NCBI GenBank assembly: GCA_038124025.1 | Contig: JAYPBC010000009.1 | Span: 4,822-68,821 of the forward strand | Length of the DNA stretch: 64,000 nucleotides | Direction of reading: 5' to 3' | Origin: UBA1275 sp038124025 | Lineage (GTDB): Bacteria; Bacteroidota; Rhodothermia; Balneolales; Balneolaceae | In this document: positions 55,206 through 63,898 of the stretch, one piece after another | Numbering within the stretch: position 1 is the first letter of the stretch | How the letters are laid out: every line of letters begins with the position of its first letter | Notes under the pieces: model-generated | The model's database searches: none | Told to the model about the DNA's origin: nothing | Seen by the model: only the letters and a program-made list of their open reading frames with translations | Made by a program: the position numbers and the translations under genes

Positions 55206-56033
55206 ATGTTCAAGACAAAAAACAAAACATTGCAATCTTCAAGTGCAACTGATCAACAAATGCCATTTGGCAAGAGTTCTCTGGATCATACCCTCGAAGA
55301 TTTTCTAGATACGGAACAAGAAAAAAAACCTAGCTACATAAACGGAGCATCCCTTTCTGGAGCTTTCTTACTGCTATCTACCATAGGTTTCGTATTGTTT
55401 CAACTCGGTTTAGATGTGGGTCCTTCATCGATTGATGCACTTCCGTTCTTGGGGGTTTTCTTTCTACTTTTAGCCGCAATTAGTAGTCGGTTTGTTGGTG
55501 AAAAAAAACCAAAGAAAAAGAAAAAGAGTAAAAGCAAGGATGATGTGTTTGGTGGCCAACATCATCCGAATGAACCTCTCAGGTATGAAGGATTTGGGTC
55601 TGAAAGTAATAAACGAGGGTATTATTCCAATTCAGAAACGGCAACAAATAGAAACAAAACGCCTGACGAATTTGATGTATTCGGATCAGGTGAATCAAAG
55701 ACATTTACATCGGGTCACACACAAAGTGATTATACTACAGCTAGGCCTGAACGGGGTAGAACGAACACTTTTCAAGCCGATTCAACCACCTATTCTTGGG
55801 GGCAATTCCAACATAAACGTTCTAAGCGACTCTACAAATCAAGGAATGACAAAAAATTATGGGGAGTTTGTGGAGGACTCGCAGATTTTTTTGGAATCGG
55901 TTCAATTTGGGTACGTTCCATATTCGTTGTGGCCTTTTTTATGGGTTGGGGTTCTAGTTTGCTAGTTTACTTAGCACTTAGTTTAATCTTAAATAAGGAA
56001 CCTTTAGATCTGGATTATCCAGAGAGGTGGTAG
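55206..56033 (+). CDS. PspC-domain membrane protein with an N-terminal two-helix extension
   Basis: A 275-residue protein. Two predicted transmembrane helices (about 49-70 and 78-97) are followed by a very basic lysine run (about 99-111), a long polar linker rich in Ser, Thr, Asn and Gly (about 112-200), and a C-terminal PspC domain (about 208-270) with RNDKKLWGVCGGLADFFGI and one hairpin-like hydrophobic segment. PspC domains sense membrane or phage-shock stress. Here the domain is at the C-terminus of a longer, unusual protein; no pspA lies nearby. tmk follows after 10 bp. Confidence 0.8.
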   Translation: MFKTKNKTLQSSSATDQQMPFGKSSLDHTLEDFLDTEQEKKPSYINGASLSGAFLLLSTIGFVLFQLGLDVGPSSIDALPFLGVFFLLLAAISSRFVGEKKPKKKKKSKSKDDVFGGQHHPNEPLRYEGFGSESNKRGYYSNSETATNRNKTPDEFDVFGSGESKTFTSGHTQSDYTTARPERGRTNTFQADSTTYSWGQFQHKRSKRLYKSRNDKKLWGVCGGLADFFGIGSIWVRSIFVVAFFMGWGSSLLVYLALSLILNKEPLDLDYPERW

Positions 56034-56043
56034 TGCAGTAGAT

Positions 56044-56634
56044 ATGCTAATTAATTTTGAAGGTATAGATGGATGTGGCAAATCAACTCAAATTCACCTG
56101 TTAAAGCAATACTTGGAAGAGAGGGGTAAGAAGGTTCAGGTGTATCGTGAACCAGGTGGTACGTCCATAGCAGAGGAAATAAGATCTATACTTTTAGATT
56201 CTAAATATGAAATATCTGCTGTCTCTGAATTATTGCTATTCTCAGCGGCACGAGCGCAGTTAGTGCAAGATAAAATTATACCTGCTTTAGAGCGTGGTAT
56301 CACAGTTATTTTAGATCGATTTTATGATTCTACAACGGCTTATCAAGGCTATGGTCGTTCAGTTTTACCTATTGATGAGATTATTTTATTGAATAAGATG
56401 GCTTCACATGGATTGGTACCCGAAATCACTTTTTATTTGAGGATATCTCAAGAATTAGCGCTTCAGAGACGAAAAGAACGCGCCCAAGACAGAATGGAAA
56501 TGGCTGGCTATGATTTTTATTCTCGAGTGTTAAAGGGGTATGAAATGATGGCGAAAAAACATCCCCGATTCATCGTACTAGATGGGGCTCAACCTATTGA
56601 ATCCATCGCTAAACAGATTCTATCACACATTTAA
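56044..56634 (+). CDS. tmk: Thymidylate kinase
   Basis: Tmk phosphorylates dTMP to dTDP. The 196-residue protein has the P-loop EGIDGCGKST (5-14), the YREPGGTSIAEEIR substrate motif, the LDRFYDSTTAYQGYGR segment and the LID region RRKERAQDRMEM. Its length is close to that of the E. coli enzyme. The start ATG 56044 follows the PspC gene by 10 bp, which suggests joint transcription. After it, 149 bp precede the SRPBCC gene. Confidence 0.94.
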   Translation: MLINFEGIDGCGKSTQIHLLKQYLEERGKKVQVYREPGGTSIAEEIRSILLDSKYEISAVSELLLFSAARAQLVQDKIIPALERGITVILDRFYDSTTAYQGYGRSVLPIDEIILLNKMASHGLVPEITFYLRISQELALQRRKERAQDRMEMAGYDFYSRVLKGYEMMAKKHPRFIVLDGAQPIESIAKQILSHI

Positions 56635-56679
56635 GCGTACTGTGAATTTTATTCATGTCAGTCATTGAGGCTTATACAT

Positions 56680-56704
56680 ATTATGCGTAAATTTAAAGCA
56701 TAAT
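56680..56704. repeat. Inverted repeat upstream of the SRPBCC gene
   Basis: ATTATGC and GCATAAT are exact reverse complements around an 11-base AT-rich spacer, 79 bp before ATG 56784. It could be an operator or a weak hairpin; no T-run follows, so it is unlikely to be a tmk terminator. Confidence 0.35.
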
Positions 56705-56783
56705 GGATGAATCTCACCTGTTTCCCCATAAACGGTTCATCGTTTACTAAATAACTATTATTCCAAGAACCAAGGTACATTTT

Positions 56784-57248
56784 ATGGCGCACGAACGTAT
56801 AGAAATCGACTTACCCTTATCAAAGGTATATGAACTTTTAAGTAACCCGGTTGATTTCCCTAAGTTTCTAGATCGTATTGATTCTGTAGAGAGAATCAAT
56901 TCTCAAACTTTTGAATATAAAACCACTATTGACGGTGAAACATTTCACTGGACAACTAACCTAATTGATAATTTACGGAATACACGTTTTGCTTGGATTA
57001 CTATTAACGGTAATCTCAATCAAACGGGTACCATTCGATTTACACCACTTGACAATGGTAATCGAACTAGAGTTGAATTTTCTCTAGATTATCGAACTTT
57101 CTTTGGAGACCCTACAGAAGGTTTAGCCTCTTTTATCGAGGAGTCAGCGGAACAACTAGTAAAAGACCTAGAGTCTTTTAAAAAATTAGCTGAGAGTGAT
57201 ACTTTTAAAGAAAGTTCATTAGAACCTACCGAAGAAATCACTGCATAA
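56784..57248 (+). CDS. SRPBCC-fold (polyketide cyclase/START-like) protein
   Basis: A 154-residue single-domain protein. The order LPLSKVYELLSNPVDFPKFLDRIDSVE, then alternating strands with TFHWTTNLI and RFAWITINGNLNQTGTIRF, and a long C-terminal helix (SFIEESAEQLVKDLESFKKLAES) is the Coq10/polyketide-cyclase SRPBCC arrangement, which forms a hydrophobic ligand pocket. The ligand cannot be told. The gene has its own 149-bp upstream region and ends just before a strong terminator at 57274, so it is probably monocistronic. Confidence 0.82.
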   Translation: MAHERIEIDLPLSKVYELLSNPVDFPKFLDRIDSVERINSQTFEYKTTIDGETFHWTTNLIDNLRNTRFAWITINGNLNQTGTIRFTPLDNGNRTRVEFSLDYRTFFGDPTEGLASFIEESAEQLVKDLESFKKLAESDTFKESSLEPTEEITA

Positions 57249-57273
57249 AGCTAACAAGCAATTATGTTATAAT

Positions 57274-57301
57274 GCGCAGCCGGTGGCTGCGCTTTTTTTT
57301 T
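57274..57301 (+). terminator. Strong intrinsic terminator immediately before aroE
   Basis: GCGCAGCC pairs perfectly with GGCTGCGC around a 3-base loop, followed by nine T residues. It ends 2 bases before ATG 57304 of aroE. It terminates the SRPBCC gene, but its place leaves almost no room for an aroE leader or ribosome site. Confidence 0.92.
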
Positions 57302-57303
57302 AT

Positions 57304-58152
57304 ATGAAGTTTTCTGAATTCTTACGTAATCCTATTTCTTCGCGAAATCATCTGTTATTAGTTGGTAACCCAGTTTCACATAGTGTTTCTCCGATAATGC
57401 ACAATCTAGCTATTAATTATCATGAGCTTGATATGGAGTACATAGCTGTAGAGGTGCTTGATCATGAAATACCTAGCCTTATTGCTCATTTTAATTCGGT
57501 ACATTTTAAAGGAGCTAATATAACTTTACCATACAAGCAGACACTGTATGATGCGGTGGATCGACATTCAGACTCGGCACGTTCAATGCAGGTGATTAAT
57601 TGTATCCAAAAGATTGGTAATGAGTTAATTGGACACAATACAGATAGTTTTGGCTTTGTACAACCGTTAAAGGATGCAGGTCTGACGAAACTAAGTACAG
57701 CATTGATTTTTGGTTTTGGTGGCGCAACAAAAGCAATAATACATGGACTTAGAGAACTAGGCGTGGATGAATGTTGGGTGGTCAGTAGAAATCCAGATCG
57801 CGTAAAGAACGATTTACCCATAAATTTGATTTCTTATGAAGAGTGGATGGATTATGCGGTTGAAGTAGAACTGATTGTCAATACCACACCACTTGGTATG
57901 CATCCAAACACTGGGCATTCTCCTGTTGATGAACAATTTACCGAGTTCCTAGATAATTCTATTTGTTATGATATTGTTTACAATCCACAGAAAACTAAGT
58001 TTTTACGCCAAGCAGAACTGCAAGATTGCACCATTATCGGTGGATTACCCATGCTTATATATCAGGCGGCACGTTCCTTTGAAATATGGACAGAACAGTC
58101 ATTTCCAATGCCTAAAATCAAGGAACATTTAGCACATGTCTTCCCCACTTAA
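57304..58152 (+). CDS. aroE: Shikimate dehydrogenase
   Basis: AroE reduces 3-dehydroshikimate with NADPH in aromatic amino-acid synthesis. From ATG 57304 the protein has 282 residues. It begins with the shikimate-binding VGNPVSHSVSPIMHN, has the NITLPYK catalytic-lysine segment, the NADPH-binding IFGFGGATKAI, and the NTTPLGMHP and GLPMLIYQAARSFEIW regions. An upstream in-frame GTG at 57283 lies inside the terminator stem and is very unlikely as a start. The stop overlaps pgeF by 17 bp. Confidence 0.93.
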   Translation: MKFSEFLRNPISSRNHLLLVGNPVSHSVSPIMHNLAINYHELDMEYIAVEVLDHEIPSLIAHFNSVHFKGANITLPYKQTLYDAVDRHSDSARSMQVINCIQKIGNELIGHNTDSFGFVQPLKDAGLTKLSTALIFGFGGATKAIIHGLRELGVDECWVVSRNPDRVKNDLPINLISYEEWMDYAVEVELIVNTTPLGMHPNTGHSPVDEQFTEFLDNSICYDIVYNPQKTKFLRQAELQDCTIIGGLPMLIYQAARSFEIWTEQSFPMPKIKEHLAHVFPT

Positions 58153-58894
58153 TTTTATACGGCCTCGCAACCTAAATGAATCTAGAATACTGAGTTGGTT
58201 CAGTAAAAAAAATACTCATCACACTGTTGCAAATGCTCGTATACCTGGCTTAAATGTAGGATTCAACTCCGATGAAAATCAGGATATAATCCTAGAGCAA
58301 TTACATGTTCTAGCTAAAGAAACCGACACACCTCTAAAGCATATTGCAATCGCCCAACAAGTCCACTCTGATCACGTAGAGGTGGTAACGAAAGGCGGTA
58401 TTTATCCCGAAACAGACGCCTTTGTGAGTTCAACCCTTGGCATTTCGCTTCTTATTCAGATAGCTGACTGCGGAGCTGTTCTACTGGGAGATGCTACCAA
58501 TCAAGTTATTGGTGCTGCTCATGCCGGTTGGAGGGGAGCTCAAAAAAATATTATTAAAAAGACGGTTGAATCAATGGTGAAGCTAGGTGCTGACCGAAAT
58601 AAAATAAAGGCTTATATAAGTCCTTGCATATCCGTTGATGCATTCGAAGTTGGAACAGAAGTGGCTGATTTGTTTCCAGAACAATTTGTAGACAAAAACC
58701 TGGGCGTCAAACCCCATATAGATTTGAAAGGATTACTTTTTGATCAACTTGTAGACATGGGTATTCTAAAATCTCATATTGTTATGGATGCAGGTTGTAC
58801 ATTCAATGATGAAAAGGATTTCTATTCATTCCGAAGAGAGGCTTCGAATGCGGGAAGAATGGGTGCCATTATAAAATTGAATGGAATTGGATAA
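58136..58894 (+). CDS. pgeF: Peptidoglycan editing factor PgeF (YfiH/laccase-domain)
   Basis: Members of the YfiH/DUF152 family have been reported to remove wrongly incorporated L-Ser from peptidoglycan precursors and to act on purine nucleosides. The 252-residue protein keeps the metal triad His77 (QQVHSDHVE), Cys112 (IADCGAVLL) and His129 (AAHAGWRG). The C-terminal SFRREASNAGRMGAII segment is typical. It overlaps aroE by 17 bp and dxr by 14 bp, so translation is probably coupled. Confidence 0.9.
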   Translation: MSSPLNFIRPRNLNESRILSWFSKKNTHHTVANARIPGLNVGFNSDENQDIILEQLHVLAKETDTPLKHIAIAQQVHSDHVEVVTKGGIYPETDAFVSSTLGISLLIQIADCGAVLLGDATNQVIGAAHAGWRGAQKNIIKKTVESMVKLGADRNKIKAYISPCISVDAFEVGTEVADLFPEQFVDKNLGVKPHIDLKGLLFDQLVDMGILKSHIVMDAGCTFNDEKDFYSFRREASNAGRMGAIIKLNGIG

Positions 58895-60068
58895 CATAAC
58901 AGACAACAAAATCCGAATTGCTATCCTTGGGTCAACGGGTTCTATTGGCACTCAGGCATTGGATATTATCAGAGAGTATGAAGAACTCTTCGAAGTTGTA
59001 CTGTTAAGCGCACATCGTAACTCCAAACTGTTGGACGAACAAACGCAGCTCTTTAATCCTAAATATGCAGTATTAACGGGATTTGATGACGAAAATTTAG
59101 ATTTGCAACTTGGAAATCCTACTAAAACCAAAACATATATTGATTCACTAGCAATTAATGAGCTGGTTTGTTTGCCTGAAATTGATATTGTTTTGAATAG
59201 TTTAGTGGGATTTGCTGGATTCTCACCCACCTATTATGCCTTAAAGGCAAATAAAAAAGTTGCCTTAGCAAATAAGGAAAGTTTAGTAGTTGGTGGCGCA
59301 ATTATTACCAAACTTTTAAGCGAATCAAAGGGCAGCTTAATACCCATTGATTCCGAACACAGTGCAATGCTACAGTCACTTGTTGGCGAAGAAAGAGATT
59401 CTATTGAAGAAATAATTATAACGGCCAGTGGTGGGCCATTTAGATCGTTCAGTGTCAATCAAATGCAAGATGTGACGGTTGAACAAGCACTACAGCATCC
59501 AAATTGGAGTATGGGATCTAAAATCACCATAGATAGTGCCACAATGATGAATAAAGGTTTAGAGATAATTGAAGCACATTGGTTGTTTGATTTTCCTATT
59601 GAAAAGATTACTCCAGTAGTTCATCCCGAAAGTATTATACACTCAATGGTTACTTATTGTGATGGCTCAACCAAAGCGCAATTAGGCCCACCAGATATGA
59701 AAGTTCCCATTTTATATGCGTTAAGCTATCCCCGTAGATTACCACTGTATAGCTCTCGGATGGATTGGAGCCAAATGCATAGGCTTCATTTTGAGCCAGT
59801 GGATTATACACGCTTTCCCTGCATCGAGTTAGCTATTGGTTCTGTAGGTCTGCATCAAGGTGGCCCAGCGGTTTTAAATGCAGCTAATGAAATTGCAGTA
59901 GCCCACTTTTTAAAGGGTAAAATTAAGTATATTGATATTGCAAAAATTATTGAACGTTGCCTTAACCAAATACAATTTAATTCGACGCTGAGCTATGACT
60001 CACTGCTCGATTTAGATAAGCAAACTAGAGATTATGTAAGAACTATTTGTCAACATGGAATTAATTGA
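58881..60068 (+). CDS. dxr: 1-deoxy-D-xylulose 5-phosphate reductoisomerase
   Basis: Dxr (IspC) is the first committed enzyme of the MEP isoprenoid pathway. The 395-residue protein has the NADPH site AILGSTGSIGTQALDII (about 14-30), ALANKESLVVGG, the metal site IPIDSEHSAMLQSL, the flexible loop region NWSMGSKITIDSATMMNKGLE and the NAANEIAVAHF segment. Length is typical. It overlaps pgeF by 14 bp and rseP by 14 bp. The common bacterial order dxr-rseP is kept. Confidence 0.95.
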   Translation: MELDNITDNKIRIAILGSTGSIGTQALDIIREYEELFEVVLLSAHRNSKLLDEQTQLFNPKYAVLTGFDDENLDLQLGNPTKTKTYIDSLAINELVCLPEIDIVLNSLVGFAGFSPTYYALKANKKVALANKESLVVGGAIITKLLSESKGSLIPIDSEHSAMLQSLVGEERDSIEEIIITASGGPFRSFSVNQMQDVTVEQALQHPNWSMGSKITIDSATMMNKGLEIIEAHWLFDFPIEKITPVVHPESIIHSMVTYCDGSTKAQLGPPDMKVPILYALSYPRRLPLYSSRMDWSQMHRLHFEPVDYTRFPCIELAIGSVGLHQGGPAVLNAANEIAVAHFLKGKIKYIDIAKIIERCLNQIQFNSTLSYDSLLDLDKQTRDYVRTICQHGIN

Positions 60069-61383
60069 ACTAACCCAAACTATACTGATATTTATCGGTG
60101 CCCTAATGATTCTTGTATTTATACATGAGTTAGGACACTTTCTGGCAGCTAAAATGTTCGGTATGAGAGTCGAACGTTTTTCTGTAGGCTTTCCTCCTAG
60201 AATTTGGGGATTTAAACGAGGTGATACGGACTATTGTATAGGTGCTACACCCTTAGGTGGATATGTCAAAATCTCTGGTATGGTAGATGAAAGTATGGAT
60301 ACCGAACATCTATCAGCCGAACCACAGCCTTGGGAATACCGTTCTAAGCCAGTATGGCAGCGTATGGTGGTCATTACTGCTGGAGTAATTTTTAATATGA
60401 TTCTTGCTTTCCTTATTTACACAGGCATGAATTGGAGCCAAGGTAAGTTGAGTTTACCTATTGAACAGGTTAGCGGAATATATGTACCAGAAGGTAGCTT
60501 ATTGCAGAAAGTTGGCTTTAAGACCGATGACATTATCGTAGGTGTAAATGGTAATCTTGTGGACGCATTCGAGGAATTGGTTGCTATTTCTGAGTTAACA
60601 AGTAGCAATTTGTCGTATCAAGTAGTGCGAGATGGTATGACAATGGATCTTAATATCCCGTCCACCATATTGGATAGTTTACAAGAACAAACATTCTTAC
60701 ATGCAATAAATATCTATCCACCGATCATATCTAGTATTGCATTGGGTTCACCAGCAGAAGATGCGGGCTTGCAAGCCGGAGATCGATTTCTTGAAGTTAA
60801 TGGAAATCCGGTAGATTATTGGTTAGAATTAACCCAGACCATACGTAATTCTGAGGGTATTTTAGAGTTTGTGGTAGAAAGAGAAGGGCAGATAATAATT
60901 ATGAACATTGAGCCTTATGAAAACAGAACGATTGGGATAGCGGCCCCAAGTCTAGCGCAAGTTGGTGCTACATCCACTCAACTTAATTTTGTGGAATCGA
61001 TTCAAGAAGGTTGGGATCAGGTGGGAGAACAAACTATGGGCATCATAGGGGGCTTTTCTAGAATGTTCTCTGGGGACATCTCTGTTCGGCAGAATCTCGG
61101 TGGTCCTGTTGCTATCGCTGATTTGACTAAGCAGGCAGTCGATCAAGCCGGATGGATTGGTTTTTGGGAGATAACCGCACTGCTGAGCATCACATTAGCC
61201 ATAATGAATATACTTCCAATTCCTGCTCTTGATGGGGGACATCTAGTATTTCTCATTTATGAGGGAATAGCTAGGAGAGAACCCACAGAAAAGGTAAAAA
61301 TAGCAGCACAGAATTTTGGTTTTATATTACTGGTTAGCTTGATGGTCTTTGTCATCTTTAACGATGTATCGAGACTCTTCTAA
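60055..61383 (+). CDS. rseP: RseP-type site-2 protease
   Basis: RseP is an intramembrane zinc protease that cleaves anti-sigma factors and remnant signal peptides. The 442-residue protein has the N-terminal helix with HELGH (24-28), two tandem PDZ domains (about 130-210 and 215-290) and the second metal-site motif NILPIPALDGGHLVFL near the C-terminus. It has the usual four membrane segments. The stop overlaps the psd start by one base. Although anti-sigma substrates are likely, none is in the window. Confidence 0.93.
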   Translation: MELIELTQTILIFIGALMILVFIHELGHFLAAKMFGMRVERFSVGFPPRIWGFKRGDTDYCIGATPLGGYVKISGMVDESMDTEHLSAEPQPWEYRSKPVWQRMVVITAGVIFNMILAFLIYTGMNWSQGKLSLPIEQVSGIYVPEGSLLQKVGFKTDDIIVGVNGNLVDAFEELVAISELTSSNLSYQVVRDGMTMDLNIPSTILDSLQEQTFLHAINIYPPIISSIALGSPAEDAGLQAGDRFLEVNGNPVDYWLELTQTIRNSEGILEFVVEREGQIIIMNIEPYENRTIGIAAPSLAQVGATSTQLNFVESIQEGWDQVGEQTMGIIGGFSRMFSGDISVRQNLGGPVAIADLTKQAVDQAGWIGFWEITALLSITLAIMNILPIPALDGGHLVFLIYEGIARREPTEKVKIAAQNFGFILLVSLMVFVIFNDVSRLF

Positions 61384-62045
61384 TGAACATAGCGCGTGAA
61401 GGCATTCCCACAATCACTTTGGTGGGTTTTATTACGGTCGCGGCCCTAAGTTTGAGTTGGTGCTTTTTATCTTTAATATCCACTATAGTTCTTGGTATAG
61501 TACTGCTTCCAGTTTGGTTTCTGAGTATTTATTTCTTCCGTGATCCGGAGCGTGTACCACCATCTAATTTATCCGATGAAGTCATTTTATCGCCTGCTGA
61601 TGGGAAAGTTGTGGTAGTTAAAGAAGTAGAAGCCGTCGAATACATAGAACAGGAGGCTATTCAAATAAGTATTTTTTTGTCTCCCTTAAATGTTCATATA
61701 AATCGGCTCCCAGTAAGTGGGATTCTTGAATATCTTGTGTATCAAAGCGGAGAATACCTAATGGCCTGGGATGATCGAGCAACAATGGATAATGAGCAAG
61801 CAAAATTTGGAGTAAAACACTTCTCAGGACAAAAGATTTTGTTTAGACAAATCACCGGTTTTTTAGCTCGCCGGGTTGTTTACTATCTTAGTGAGGGAGA
61901 TACCCTTGAAAGAGCTAAGCGATTTGGGCTTATGAAATTCGGTAGTAGAATGGATGTTGTAGTCCCGCGATCAGCAGAGATACTCGTTAAGCAAGGGGAT
62001 AAAGTAGTTGCAGGAGAGTCGATTATTGCTAAATTAACTTTGTGA
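61383..62045 (+). CDS. psd: Phosphatidylserine decarboxylase (short form)
   Basis: Psd converts phosphatidylserine to phosphatidylethanolamine. The 220-residue precursor has two N-terminal membrane segments (about 10-50), the FFRDPERVPP segment, the SPADGKVV and FLSPLNVHINRLPVSG motifs, and the self-cleavage site KFGSRMD where Ser188 becomes the pyruvoyl group. It is the short (archaetidylserine-like) type. It shares one base with rseP and one with pssA, its partner enzyme. Confidence 0.94.
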   Translation: MNIAREGIPTITLVGFITVAALSLSWCFLSLISTIVLGIVLLPVWFLSIYFFRDPERVPPSNLSDEVILSPADGKVVVVKEVEAVEYIEQEAIQISIFLSPLNVHINRLPVSGILEYLVYQSGEYLMAWDDRATMDNEQAKFGVKHFSGQKILFRQITGFLARRVVYYLSEGDTLERAKRFGLMKFGSRMDVVVPRSAEILVKQGDKVVAGESIIAKLTL

Positions 62046-62854
62046 TGAAGTATCCTATTCAACATAGATATCAGAGTTTTAAGCAAAAAAGGCTGGCAAA
62101 AAAGGAATCAAAGCCCCCAATAAACCATAAGATTGCCGTACCCAGCTTCTTTACTTTAATGAATTTATTCTCTGGCTTCCTCTCGATTGTAGCTGTTTCG
62201 GAGGGGGAATTGTTTCGAGGAGCTTGGTTCATTGTTGCAGCAGGTTTTTTTGACGTAATGGATGGATATATTGCTAGATTAGCTAATGCAGATAGTGATT
62301 TTGGGGTAGAACTAGATTCGCTGAGTGATATTGTTTCATTTGGTGTTGCCCCATCTTTTCTCATTTATACCTTTGCTTTACATGAATTTCAATTTCTAGG
62401 AATGCTCATTAGTGCGGTTCCGGCGATGTGTGGAGCAGTACGACTGGCCCGATTCAATGTAAACACCCGTCTTACCCCTAATCGTCATCATTTTATTGGC
62501 TTACCCATACCATCACTTGCTATTATTCTAGCGGCATTTTATTTAAGCTTCCACCAGCAACTCGAACTCTTTGATATATTCCGAAATGGTGTTAACAGTG
62601 TTTTAGGGCCGCTCATAATCCTTTTGTCAGTGCTTATGCTAAGTACCTTACCCTTCGATAAAGTTCCAAAAATGGATCGCACTTCTTTTCAGCAAAATGG
62701 ATTTAAATCCTTTCTCTTTTTGGCCTATTTTACATTGATTTTACTGTTTAGAGAGTTAGGCCTCATGTCCGTTATTTTAATCTATATTTTGAAAGGCATA
62801 ATAGACGGACTACGAGAGTATTTTTCAACTGAGCAGCAATTCATAGGCAGCTAA
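62045..62854 (+). CDS. pssA: CDP-diacylglycerol-serine O-phosphatidyltransferase
   Basis: PssA makes phosphatidylserine from CDP-diacylglycerol and serine, feeding Psd. The protein (269 residues from ATG 62045, which forms TGATG with the psd stop; GTG 62042 is an alternative) has several membrane helices and the CDP-alcohol transferase motif D-x2-DG-x2-AR-x8-G-x3-D-x3-D in DVMDGYIARLANADSDFG and the following VELDSLSD. All motif residues are intact. Its last 30 bp overlap the convergent glycosyltransferase gene. Confidence 0.94.
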   Translation: MKYPIQHRYQSFKQKRLAKKESKPPINHKIAVPSFFTLMNLFSGFLSIVAVSEGELFRGAWFIVAAGFFDVMDGYIARLANADSDFGVELDSLSDIVSFGVAPSFLIYTFALHEFQFLGMLISAVPAMCGAVRLARFNVNTRLTPNRHHFIGLPIPSLAIILAAFYLSFHQQLELFDIFRNGVNSVLGPLIILLSVLMLSTLPFDKVPKMDRTSFQQNGFKSFLFLAYFTLILLFRELGLMSVILIYILKGIIDGLREYFSTEQQFIGS

Positions 62855-63898
62855 ACTCATCGACCCGACCGTATCCCAGCTATATTGGGTGGTTATGTGG
62901 GTTTTAAGGTGGGCATTTTGATTCACTAGTTCTTGAGTATCGGTGTTTAGGAGTTTATTAATATTTTTTAGTAAAGAAGAGCTATCATGTGGATCTATGT
63001 AGCTCGCCATCTCTTTAAAGTACTCCTTGGTACCACCATGTTTCGTAATTACCACGGCACATCCTGCAAGTGCCGCTTCCATAGCCGCTATCCCAGGAGT
63101 TTCAAAAAGAGAGGGCAATACAAATACTTTTGCCGCAGCATATGCAGAAGCCAAAAGGGTAGAATGATGCTCCTGAGTGGGTAGATGAAGCACATTATTG
63201 CGTTTTATTAGTTCTGCGCATTGTTGGCTGTATTCATCGGATCCTACATCACCAATAAGTACCAAGGGAGCATCTAAACTTGGTGCTATCTCAAGCAGTC
63301 TAAGTACATTCTTTCGGGTTGATGACGACTGGCCTACAAATAAAACAAAATCTTTTAGTCCATAACGCTGCACAAACTCAGTGCTTTCAGCCTTCAAAAA
63401 CCGTGTTTCTACACCATTAGGTATGATGTGCATATGCTGCAGGGGAATATCGAATAACTGCCTAATTTGAATCATCTCTGCCTGCGTATTAGGCAGGATC
63501 ACATCAGCCAGTTGGCATATTTGTTTTTTTATGCCGTATTCGGAGCTAATGCCGCTAAAAAATGTACCTACTATGGATTCAATGCGTAATTTGAATTTGG
63601 TTACACCAATTTTTTTGGGAGCAAAAAATATCGGTGATAGAACAATGGGAATCTTTTTTTGATTATTTGAAAGAGACCGTGTTTTAAATTGGCGCAAAAA
63701 ACCCCAGTGCTCACTGCTCGCCACAAATACATGTAGAATATCTATGGCTGGTAGATTTTCACCACTGTGTACCCAGATAATATCATGGCCTAGACGCTGT
63801 AGGGCTTCTGCGGTTTGGTTAATTTGAGTTCGAACCCCTCCATTAACCAGTGAAATACTCGTTGGCGCTAACATACCAATACGATATACCTGACTCAT
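62825..63898 (-). CDS. GT4-family glycosyltransferase
   Basis: A 357-residue GT-B glycosyltransferase. The N-terminal domain starts with IGMLAPTSISLVNGGVRTQ; the C-terminal nucleotide-sugar domain has FVLFVGQSSSTRKNVLRLL and the family-4 ExxxxxxxE motif in LPSLFETPGIAAMEAALAG. It is therefore a retaining enzyme, probably for cell-surface glycans; donor and acceptor cannot be told. ATG 63898 overlaps the stop of the upstream minus-strand gene in an ATGA arrangement, so it belongs to an operon extending beyond the right edge. Confidence 0.87.
   Translation of the reverse strand: MSQVYRIGMLAPTSISLVNGGVRTQINQTAEALQRLGHDIIWVHSGENLPAIDILHVFVASSEHWGFLRQFKTRSLSNNQKKIPIVLSPIFFAPKKIGVTKFKLRIESIVGTFFSGISSEYGIKKQICQLADVILPNTQAEMIQIRQLFDIPLQHMHIIPNGVETRFLKAESTEFVQRYGLKDFVLFVGQSSSTRKNVLRLLEIAPSLDAPLVLIGDVGSDEYSQQCAELIKRNNVLHLPTQEHHSTLLASAYAAAKVFVLPSLFETPGIAAMEAALAGCAVVITKHGGTKEYFKEMASYIDPHDSSSLLKNINKLLNTDTQELVNQNAHLKTHITTQYSWDTVGSMSLAAYELLLS

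Noticed and set aside
55492..55965. A 157-codon plus-strand frame within the PspC gene
   Set aside because: The PspC reading frame is supported by domain and membrane helices; the alternative has no recognisable feature.
56656..56691. An 11-codon frame upstream of the SRPBCC gene
   Set aside because: Too short, no ribosome site, and not like a leader peptide with repeated regulatory codons.
57486..57821. A 111-codon minus-strand frame in aroE
   Set aside because: Lies fully inside the convincing aroE coding sequence with no ribosome site.
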